This document shows, piece after piece, positions 32,201-41,750 of a stretch of DNA of 64,000 nucleotides (positions are counted from its first letter, which is position 1; every line of letters begins with the position of its first letter). The stretch spans positions 21,422,001-21,486,000 of the forward strand of contig NW_023503493.1 in NCBI RefSeq assembly GCF_014529535.1, given 5' to 3'. The position numbers and the translations under genes were made by a program. The DNA is from Bradysia coprophila (Eukaryota > Arthropoda > Insecta > Diptera > Sciaridae). The notes below the pieces were generated by a model. The model ran no database searches. It was given only the letters and a program-made list of their open reading frames with translations, and had not been told where the DNA came from.

Positions 32201-34431
32201 AAATTTTTTGTTGTAAAATTTTCTTTCACAAATTTTTTGAGTCAATTTTTTGTTGATAAAACTTTTGCGTACGACGCACAATGCGTCACCCTCAGCGATA
32301 TCAGTTATTTTGTAAGTAAGATAAAGGACTTGCGTCACATTTACCCTTTAAGGGTTTTTTGACTGATTTCAGGTAAACCTGACCTGTTCCGAACTTTAAT
32401 TGCAACATATCAGATTTTAAAAGAAAGCGCTGAAAATGGTCTACTAGAGGAATAGAAAAGGTAAAGGCGGCATGGATAAAATGGTGAGCTGACATTTAAA
32501 AAAAAACCAACCTTACTCAAACTACCTACAGTACTCTATAAAATAAAATTCAAATTCTGTTTTTGTTAGATCGATTCCAAAATTTTCCGTAAGTAAGTTT
32601 TCATAAATTTTTCAAAGTGTTTCCAAATTTCGATTTCTTTCAGAATATGTACTGAATTTGTTGGGAAAAAATTAAAATTTTGGTTTTTATTTACCTTTGT
32701 AAAGGAGGTTACCCCTTCAAACTGATGAGTAAAATAATTTCCATGTATAGAAGAAGCAAAATTATAATTCTAAATGAATGATCAAGTATGATCAAATGAA
32801 TGAGACGTTTCTCTTTCGAAGCAAATTTCTCGTTCAAGGCGCAGTGATTACAGTATCTAATAATTTTTTCACGGTACAGGGAACATCTAATAAGCAAGAA
32901 GATATACCTTTCTGAACCCGAAATCAAATAGATTTTTTGTGCTTCGATTCGTAGATCAACGAACTCAAAAAGTCCACGTCTTTGATAACGAAAATACATA
33001 ATTATGCAAAACACGTTTGCCTTATTGACCAAGATGGTGAGCTCATTCCGTAATAATAGACTTTTTTTTAGCAAAATGAGCGAAATGAACACCGTGCGGA
33101 CTAAAATAAATATTTAATTTTACTTCGTTATTATACACGCTGCACCCGATAACCGGTTCTTCATCTGGTTATCCTGTTGGCAATGACCTGTGTGTCTGCC
33201 TTCATAGTTGCATGTGACTTAGTTTTATGCGTGGGAAAAAATTCGTCTTTGCATCAAAGTGAATCATCACATTTTAATTGCTCCATTCCTCCAATAATAA
33301 CTTCTGAACCTTTCAGAAATGATTCGTGGAGACGACGACAAAAATAAGCTATTAATTTTAGATAGTGTGTCTGGTGGCATTCAGGAAAATGTCCAGAAGT
33401 AAGCTAAGCATCACATAATGGTGGTAAAATTTCCGAAGTACTAGATTTTGTATCAAACAACGATCGATACCAATAGATTTATTGATTATTTTGTGAAACG
33501 CTTGCTGTGGCATGTTCGTACCACGCACAATTCATTTTAACCTTTTAAGGATGGCTAAATTTGTGTGTACTGTCAGAAATACCTAATCAAATGTAATAGA
33601 TTCGATACCTATCACATGACCGTCTTTGTAACCTTATTGTTATTCAATTGTGAAAGTTATGAGTAATCTATCTACGAACTCGATCGAAAAAAATGACGTC
33701 GTATGAACAGTCGTTGCGGTGATAGAATTCCATACGATATGGCCACAAACAACACCCTAAAAATGCAATTTCCACCCTTTTTTCGAGACCAACGCAACGT
33801 TTTTCATAACAAAGGCTTCCGAAGTTTCAGCGGATGGAAGAAAATGACAATTTTCTCCCCTCCGTTGTGATAACAAAATTACTTGTTGAAGGGCAAGATG
33901 TGATTTAAATCGAAATTCCGATAGTGCTACTTATAATAACTGCAACCATTATTATCGTCGTTTCGCTACGCAGCATTTTGTGCTATACGCGCGAATCGGT
34001 TTTGGTATAATGCATTTTGTTTCTACTTTAAATTATCAAATTTTCAACGGTTCAACACACTCACCTTGTAAAATTTTGCATTTTCCGTCGACACCTCCAG
34101 TTTTCGCCTTTCCGTTTCATCAGTTATGTTCGAATAATAATTCCATTCAGCGTTCGCCTCCTGGTTTCGTCGCATTTGAATCTCATAATTCAATTCCTGT
34201 ATGTATTCCTGGGCTTGGATTTCTTCGTCCTCTAGACCCTGGTCGACGCCGTTGACCGTCTTCAAAATAAAATACGAAACGATTCGATTAATGTTTATCG
34301 AAAGTTTGTAAATCAATTTTCCATGTATGACGCCGTCTTCAACAGGCTATTTGGTTGGGCTATTAATATTTACTTACCGTGGCCAATATTAGCGTTATTG
34401 TCGATATTAAAATTTTGTTTCTGGTCTTCAT
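29228..34431 (-). CDS. Secreted ACE-like peptidyl-dipeptidase, Ance family (646 aa, 11 exons)
   Basis: Minus-strand exons in order: 34378-34431, 34065-34259, 31186-31405, 30983-31126, 30707-30924, 30511-30653, 30344-30439, 30163-30278, 29971-30107, 29551-29906 and 29228-29489. Junctions are GT-AG and phases agree. The first exon is mostly signal peptide ([18 protein letters not shown]). The M2 domain holds [20 protein letters not shown], the zinc site H374-E375-L-G-H378 ([10 protein letters not shown]) with E402 in GFHEAVGD, and K502, H504, Y511 and Y514 at human ACE spacing. The enzyme is therefore predicted active. The length fits a single-domain soluble insect ACE such as Ance. The final exon contains a possible donor (GTAAGG at 29311-29316), so the last ~30 residues could be replaced by an unseen downstream exon. 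Intron 2 (2.66 kb) holds the large foldback. Tandem and co-oriented with the Ance-3-like gene. Confidence 0.87.
31921..32372. mobile_element. Large near-perfect foldback element in ACE intron 2
   Basis: Arms of 184 bp (31921-32104 and 32189-32372) are reverse complements with only a few mismatches. They begin CTGAAATCAGTCAAAAAACC, and pairing extends a few nt into the 84-nt spacer. The two arms yield almost identical 50-residue open frames on opposite strands, which are artefacts. The high arm identity implies a young insertion. Fragments of the arm (AATTTGCGTCACA...) occur at positions 50-85. No transposase is present. Confidence 0.88.
33740..33880. repeat. Dispersed repeat fragment (ACACCCT...GCAATTTCC family)
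   Basis: ACACCCTAAAAATGCAATTTCC, then CATAACAAAGGCTTCCGAAG and TTTTCTCCCCTCCGTTGTGA, resemble the element at 1290-1480. It lies in intron 2 of the second ACE gene. Confidence 0.5.
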
Positions 34432-36391
34432 GGCTTTGTTTTCTATTAAACGTTTCGAGATCTGTATATTTTAGCTGTAAAATAAATATATTCGAAAAAT
34501 AGGTATTGATTGTATGCGCTACTTATTATTTACAAATTAGCAAATTAATCGGAACGCAGGTAAATACAACAGTACACAGGGTATGCATACAAATTAGTCA
34601 TGGAATTAATGAACCGAGCAATTTTTATCAAAGATTCACCAACTGAAGGTTATTATTAAAAGAGAAACCAATTTGGCGATCATATAATAGATGAGAACAA
34701 ACAAACATAATTGTCACTGGTCTATACTCATCCATTAACTTATATTTACTCAAAACATTCTTTTGTTCCAACATTTGTTAGTATTTCAAGTGTTTCAATA
34801 AACTATTGCTCGCGGTTAGCTAGCCCATCACTAAATTCTTTAACGGTATACTGGGTGAAAGTGAAATAAAAATAAAATTAAAAAACGATTTAGTAGCAAA
34901 AGATATATCATTTAGGTATACTACAAAGACCCATGCAAGCAGCGATATTTATGAGTTTTTACCGAAAGTTATTAAAGCGTCTTTCACGTTCGATCACTTG
35001 TTTCACACTAAACTACATACACCAACTGATCGACCAGCTCTGTGTGTTGCTGAATGTTTTGATAATAGTTTTAATAAAATTATGTTCTGGGTCGTATTAT
35101 ACAGCTGAATATTCTATACGTGTATGTAACATTTGACTTCTCATTCGGCTTAGTGCCGATTTCTTTTCATAAGTTTGTGTTTCTGTATAATGAATTGCTG
35201 ATATGAGAGTCTCAACGAGATGCGAAATGCAGTACAATAAATACAATGGTCTCATCACTCTTTTGTGATTAACATGGTTAATCAGTTAATCTGTTAATCA
35301 GCAACATGATGTTTGTGAATACGCCCGGCTGATGAGTGATTTACATTAAAAAAGAGTGGTTTCCCCCTCTACACAACTCTTCACATCAATCAGACTTCCA
35401 AAACAACAAAATACAAAAGCTCTCTGCAAAGCTTCTAGTAACGCTTCGTTTTATTAATTTACTGATTATTATGAATTCAATCGTTACAATGAGACATAGC
35501 ACAGTCGCTTCGGTGCTTGATAGTGCTATGAATGTGGCAAGACTCCAATGTAGATTGTGCTAAATTTTAGCTAAAAGAATTGTAGCAAAACTTTCTGTAT
35601 AAATAAATCGAACTTTGAGAGACTTTCGAAACAACTATCAGCAAAGCTTTTGACAAAGTTTTTAGCGTACGCCGTACGGAAACCAAAATAATCGAACAGA
35701 ACATTTTAAATACTCTGGCTATTCCATAGCTTATGACAACCACAACAGTGACAAAAATAAAGAATAAAGAAACTGGCTAATGCTAATATTATAGCAAGCC
35801 AATATACGAAAACTAATGACGTAAAAGATGTTGTGTCAATCTGTTTAAAATACTTCGATCAAAAGAAGTACAAGATTTAATAACTACTGCGATAGGCCTG
35901 CCGGCTACGAATTATTATCATATTTACTTACCGATTCATCATCGAGGAACGTCGATGCCCAAAAATTGGCATACCGTTCCAAATTTGAAAATATCAACTT
36001 AAATCCGTAAGCAAATAGATTTAATTAAATACTACATGACAACAATATGATATGGTTACTAGAATTAAATAACAAACCATTTGTGAATGTACTTATCAGT
36101 ATTACTTCTTATAAACTAAGTGTTTTTAACAGAATGAACCCACTTTTCTCCAACTTTTTTCAAGGCTGTAAACTTGAGGACGTCATGAGGATATAAATAA
36201 ACAGGTTACACGCCACATCTGTTGATAATATTTTGGATTTTCATACAGAAAATTTACCTATCGACGATATGCTATCGTGACGATTATTCAAGGCTGTAAA
36301 CTTGGAGAGCCCCAAGTATAGGAGAATGTAGTTTAGAAATTTAGGGGTAAAATATATTACAATTTAGTACTTTTCTTCATAAAAAGACTGC

Positions 36392-36533
36392 TGTCACTGA
36401 ATTATTTTTTCATGAACAAACTTCACTGCTGTGACATTTCATGGGAATGAACCAATGTGAAGTTGTTACACAAAAAAATAGTACAGTGAGATTGAAGTAC
36501 TATAAAAAAAATGTGGCGCCTTTACAGGCCAAC
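36392..36533. repeat. Truncated MITE copy sharing 142 bp with 40473-40613
   Basis: TGTCACTGAATTATTTTTTC through AAAATGTGGCGCCTTTACAGGCCAAC closely matches the right part of the element at 40168-40613. Its left terminal arm is missing or diverged. Confidence 0.8.
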
Positions 36534-36868
36534 CGACTAGGCGAATACAGCCTTGCGATTATTATAGATCATCTGCAAGTACTGCAGACGTAGCCTCACT
36601 TAAGTTTCGTCAAATATTTCGTTCATTGATTTATTTGTATGAGATTTTTTTAACGTGTATGGCATTTCTTATCGTAGATGGCATTTCAAACGGCCTTGAA
36701 AATGATCTATTGTCGACATGATGATTTGGTGAATTTTTTGTGTGATATCGAGTGTGATATTGTAAAATCAACAAAACTGGTGTGTTTCTCTTTAAGCTTT
36801 GAGTTCTCTCTATGTATTCATATTTTGTGCCCTATAAGTATTCGTCCAGGTCCAATTTATTTTGGCTA

Positions 36869-37103
36869 CCCGTTATTTGCCAAGGTTCTGAAAGAACAGG
36901 TTAAGACACGGTTAAGAACGGGTATTGTTTGAAATGTCAACTTGAAGAAATAAAAAGTTTTTATTACTTTGACATTTCAAACAATCTGTAATGAGTCTGT
37001 TCAATAAAAAGCATCTATTTGTCAAAAATTTGTGTGTCACCGCCTTCGTGATCAACTCAGAAATGTCCTAACTTGTTCTTCCAGAACCTTGTTATTTACA
37101 AAG
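36869..37103. repeat. Foldback element with outer and inner arms, ~235 bp
   Basis: Outer arms pair CAAGGTTCTGAAAGAACAGG (about 36880) with its inverse at about 37072-37092, over some 35 bp with mismatches. Inner arms ATTGTTTGAAATGTCAA (36924-36940) pair exactly with 36969-36985. No coding capacity. Confidence 0.7.
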
Positions 37104-37719
37104 TAAATAAACACTGAAGGTTGCTGAAAAATTACGAATCTCAACTTTCTGGTGAATTCATTTTTGTAATGTTACCATCAATATAAAATCAACTCAATTA
37201 TACTTTTTACTTGGTTGGCATTCTACAGTTTTAACTGTTCCACTTCGTTCCACATTTTGTTAACAAAAGAAGCATAAATAAAGTCGTTCCAATCACTCAT
37301 ACGTGTGTAATAGAAGAAACGTAAGACAAGCTAGACAAAGCCGACAAGTCCACAATATGGGTCTAAGCATAATGCTACATGGCGACTAGGATACAGTGAT
37401 GAAGTCCTATTTCACCGAACGATCAGTAGCGTAACATCCCAACTGAAATATCTTGAAATTGTCAATAATGTGAAGCAACGTGTAAAAAATAAAAATCAAA
37501 ACCCACCAGAAACCGGCGGCGATCCTCTTGTCACTGGACAATACAGTGTTAAAGTAGAGTCCTCATGTTGACATATCATTTGGATAAGTTAAATTAACTG
37601 TTTGTTCCCCTGAGTACATACAAATTTTGACATATCACCCATCGGGATCAGTTTACTTAACTGTTTTTTCCCTGTTTTTACGCTCTTTTAACACTGTACA
37701 CTGTACATACACAAATTCC

Positions 37720-38052
37720 TTAATCTATCGAATTCACCTCACTATGACTGTGTGAACTGTCACTGTATGCACTTGACGCAAACGATTTCAAACTTAATTC
37801 TGCGTAATTTCGACCCATTGCCGCTGTAAATTGAATTCGAGCATCACTACTGACAAGAGCCATCTGTGTGCTCAATAGGAATTTATTCTTAGTTTCCGAC
37901 TTTGTCGTTTCATGACTCTGCCAAGCATTCGTAGTAGCAGTCAAAAGCTGACAGTAAAAGAATTTCTGAATGCCGTCGGAATGTAAATAATTAGATGAGA
38001 GGAAAAAAAACAGTCGTCGCATAAATAAATCGGAAGAAACAATTAAATCCAT
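37720..38052 (-). CDS. Hypothetical protein, 110 aa, doubtful
   Basis: A minus-strand ATG-initiated frame about 390 bp from the AGAP first exon and divergent from it. The C-terminal half (residues ~45-110) has balanced composition (QMALVSSDARIQFTAAMGRN..., a Ser/His stretch near the end) and is not obviously AT-noise. The N-terminus is Phe/Leu-rich. I recognise no family, signal peptide or domain. It could be chance, a lineage-specific small gene, or part of a longer spliced gene. Confidence 0.25.
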   Translation of the reverse strand: MDLIVSSDLFMRRLFFFLSSNYLHSDGIQKFFYCQLLTATTNAWQSHETTKSETKNKFLLSTQMALVSSDARIQFTAAMGRNYAELSLKSFASSAYSDSSHSHSEVNSID

Positions 38053-38440
38053 GAAATTCGTTGAATAAGTGTATCGAGAACGGTGTGCATTTGGCTTTTT
38101 GTTCTGATAATTCGGTATTATTTGACGCGTTTTAACCGAAATTCGTGACTGACAAAATGTTTAGTGCTTAAAGTGTTCATTATATTTCTAGGTCACCGAA
38201 ATAATCATTAAAAAATTTGTTTATTTATTTAAAACACACTACAGCAAACGCTGACGGAAAATATAATTCGGATGAAACATGTTCAATTAAATGTTTATAA
38301 TTCGGTGCTCTATTGACCATTTGTTTATGAAGTAAATATTAAATTCGCTTCTGTGTTTTCGGGTGATTATACATATCCATACACAAGCAAAAAAGCGTAA
38401 AGAATTGAAACATAAATATATCGATCGATGATTATTTAAA

Positions 38441-38615
38441 ATGTCTGGGACAAGATCTCTGCAATCGTTTCTAAACAACTCACTGGCTATTCGTCAGGAG
38501 ATACAGCGATTTGAAAGTGTACATCCATCGATTTATGCAATATACGATTTAATTGAATTAATACCGGATCAACAAATCTCTCAACAAATACGCGATCATG
38601 TTGTATGCATAGAGG
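38441..38615 (+). CDS. CenG1A: AGAP / Centaurin-gamma-1A, first coding exon (gene continues beyond the window)
   Basis: ATG at 38441 opens 58 codons plus one base, ending in a strong donor (G|GTGAGT at 38616). The residues [20 protein letters not shown], then IYDLIELI...[11 protein letters not shown], match the N-terminus of animal AGAP proteins, which precedes the GTP-binding-like (GLD), PH, Arf-GAP and ankyrin domains. The leftover G fits the next conserved residue (Asp) of the family. AGAPs are Arf GTPase-activating proteins acting on endosomal/PI3K signalling membranes. None of the later domains was found in the remaining 25 kb, so intron 1 is very long, as is common for this gene. It is divergent from the ACE pair. 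Confidence 0.85.
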
Positions 38616-40167
38616 GTGAGTACCTACAATGTTGTCTATATAGAGAAAATGATTTATATGTTTGACGAGTGTGTGGTTTTATTTTTTGTGTTAAGTTATT
38701 ACATTACATTTACACCTGCTTTAGAATGTCGCACAATGTTAAGGGAAAATCAATGTTTTCAAGGTGCATCTCTATATGTGTACCGCATTCTTTTTCAATG
38801 TATTTGTATTTGCGGAAAGTTTTAACATAATGTTTGGTATAATGCTAAGTGAATGCATCCTTGAGTGTAGGTTTCTCTTAACCTAATGCTCAACAGTGTT
38901 ATGAGATTTTGGATGCATAGTATCAAGTTGAACGGTTACATATCGTCACTGTAGATGAATGTTTTCGATTTAATGTAAAATATTCACGATTTTTCGTCAT
39001 AAATTCACCTGTAGACCACAGGCTGTGGTTTCGTACTCACATTTATGGTCTTAATTTATTATGGCAATAACATCAAAAATGATGAATCGGTTCATGGCGA
39101 TTTATCTCAAAATAATGAAGAGCCATTAATTAAATCATTTACACATAAAATGCGAACAATTAAAATCTTTTTTTGGTCGAATTATATATGTAAATTGACC
39201 ATGAAATTCTATTCAATTAAATCTAAATATAATTCCATTTCATTCCATCTGGTTGTTTGCGAGTATTCATTAAACCGCTTTGAAGATAATTTATCTGACA
39301 ACAAATTAATCAACCAATTCAACCACAAATCACATATTTATACTGATTGACCCACTTAAACGAAAAGGGCCTGCTTTTTTTAGCCATTTAAATAAAACTA
39401 AATTATAATGCGAGATTTAATGTCTGTTCTAATTTATACGAAAAAAAAAAATATTTACGAGTCAAAATAAAAGCTGTGTTTATAAAACAACAACAACCAA
39501 CCGACAATAAAATAAAGAGCATGATAATCGACACTCAATAAAATGAAGATGGTTTTCACCGAGGTTTTCACAGTTTAGAAACAAAATGTTATAGTTTCGT
39601 TTTGAAATGTAAACCGCGTGCAATGTGGTTGTTGTTGTTGTTGTTGCCGATAGAGAAAGGTTATGGTTAATGACATTAAAAGAAAAAAATAATGGTGCAA
39701 TAAATAATATTGAAGTTATTTCTATTATTATGCTAGACAGACTTGTGCTCAGATGGTTTAGTTTTTCATTAGAAATGTTTTTTTTTTCATGCACGTGAAT
39801 TCTTAACGAAGCTCTTAATATTTTATGAGAATATAAATTTGAGACAACAACAAAATGCCTCGAACCATATTCGTGATTTAGAAATTTTTTACATTTTATT
39901 GTTGAAATTGTAGAACTCGTGAACTAGCGGATTTATCTATTCTCATTACTATTTTGAATCGGTCATTTTACCGTAACGAAACGAAACTACTGGCTGCGAA
40001 CACTAAATAGGCAGGATAATTTAGAGATCTTAAAACCGAAAATACTAAAAAGAAAGTGTTAAATTCGAAATGAAAAAGGTTCTCAAGCAAAAATGTAGTA
40101 GATCGTAGCAGTAGTGCTTTTCGTGGTATTTTTAATTTTAAAATCTTTTACTGCATGGGACTAGTGT

Positions 40168-40613
40168 GTTGGCCTGTAGAGGCGCCACATTTTTTTCATA
40201 GTACTTCATTCTCTGCAGCTTATTATCATGTGAACTTCACATTTGTCATTACAGAACAAATGTCACCAACTTCATAGGTTCACATGAAAATAAGCGCAGT
40301 GACAGCAGTAATTTTATGACAGAATGTAATAAAATATGGGAAAACTCTATTACATTTCTTCTTAGTTTCTAAGCATTATTCTTTTATAGGAAAAGGTTTT
40401 TTTGAAATTAATAGCGAAATGTAATAAGTTTTTCTCTCAGACTATCACATTTTAGTTGTATACATTTTGTTTTGTCACTGAATTATTTTTTCAAGAACAA
40501 ACTTCACTGCTGTGACATTTCACGGGAATGAATCAATGTGAAGTTGTTAAACAAAAAAATAGTCCAGTGAGAATGAAGTACTAAAAAATGTGGAAATAAT
40601 CATACATGCCAAC
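40168..40613. repeat. MITE, ~446 bp, with ~45-bp inverted termini
   Basis: The left end (GTTGGCCTGTAGAGGCGCCA...CATAGTACTTCATTCTC) is inverted at the right end (GAGAATGAAGTAC...CATGCCAAC). The interior has no open frame. A partial copy with 142 matching bp lies at 36392-36533. Confidence 0.78.
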
Positions 40614-41361
40614 CGACGAATTAGTCTTAGCAATATTCTGTTCTTTATTAAAAATCGATTAGATAGAACTCACTGCTTATTTTTGGCGTCGCTATCGCTA
40701 ACAGATAATTAATGCTTCCGATACAATCAAAATCACTCTTTCAACTAAGGAGCGAAGTTACGTTGAGAAACCATTTGATAACAGTTAATCCTTGTCCTTG
40801 GCACAAAATGTCATCGAATTCACTAAACTGAAAGATTTTCAGAGACACCATAACAGTGTCATGCAAACATCCGTTTAACTTGTCACAGACGGCAAGCATA
40901 TTAACAGTTACTATTCATACTATTACTTCATTTAATTGAAGATTGTTTTCAGAAATCTTTTACTTCATTTGTTTCGAACATGCTTCCTGCTATATAAGAC
41001 CTCATTAGTTAGAGCTTCTCGTTTATCATTGATATCATTGTCGATACCAGATGACAGATGACAGCCGTCTGTAATAGGTTAAATCTAGCAAACACTATTT
41101 CTCTTACAACTTAGTACACCTATTATATGTTGAAACTTGAAATGACTGAAGCATTTTAAAAAAAAGAGTCTGATCTCCAATCAAATTGAAATGAGGGAAT
41201 CGGACTTCTAGATGTTCTACTTTTGATATTGCCTTTATTGCAAATTGTTTAATCAGTTGTATTTTGCAAATGGGATGGGGTTGATCACCTTCTACATTTC
41301 GTTATAAGAAGTGCAATTCTCTTTGATGTGTGCAATAACGTTTCGAAAATATAAGGTCAAC

Positions 41362-41750
41362 ATGAGATTCATTCCAAGCATTTGTTTGCTTCTGATTTTC
41401 AGTGAAAAAGTGGTTTGTGCTGAAATTTTGAACTGTGTTGCTAACAATCGGTAAATATTCTGAGTGAATATTCCAATTTAAAATTTTTCAATTTTTCCAC
41501 TTCCATTAAAAGACACTTTCTGGGTATTTGTGCACAGTGTACTCAACCACTCCTTATGACAATAAAATCTTAAAATTGGGGAATCAAAAGGACGAATTAT
41601 TGGTGGAGCGACAAACGAGTAGGTCAAGCTTCAAAATGATTTAATTAGTCTAAATCAATTGATAAACTTCTTCATTTTAGCTGTGAATGTTGCAGAAATT
41701 TAGCCATCTCAAAAGATATTAAATTGCCTGGCCTCTTAAAGATCGCTTAA
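41362..41750 (+). CDS. Small secreted Cys-rich protein, possibly a pseudogene
   Basis: Exon 1 (41362-41450) encodes a convincing signal peptide (MRFIPSICLLLIFSEKVVCA) followed by EILNCVANNR and a donor GTAAAT. A second exon from 41513 reads HFLGICAQCTQP, then meets a TAA. A shift of one base would continue through ~28 more residues. A third acceptor at 41680 opens CECCRNLAISKDIKLPGLLK and a TAA at 41748. TATAAG at 41303 could be its promoter. The even Cys spacing suggests a disulfide-rich secreted peptide, but the frame break means either my second splice site is wrong or the gene is decayed. Family not recognised. Nested in the CenG1A intron. Confidence 0.4.

Larger units (their letters stand above)
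34440..38440. other. Divergent intergenic region between ACE and AGAP genes
   Basis: It presumably holds both promoters. A repeat (36392-36533), a foldback (36869-37103) and a minus-strand open frame (37720-38052) lie here. The phrase TTCAAGGCTGTAAACTTG occurs twice, at about 36160 and 36288. No TATA box is obvious at the ACE end. Confidence 0.5.

Noticed and set aside
31955..32338. Twin near-identical ~50-residue open frames on opposite strands
   Set aside because: They follow from the two arms of the foldback; there is no promoter, and the frames end arbitrarily in the spacer or flank.
32709..33092. 127-aa minus-strand open frame in intron 2 of the second ACE gene
   Set aside because: Ile/Leu/Phe/Lys-heavy composition as expected from AT-rich noise; no domain and flanking exons join without it.
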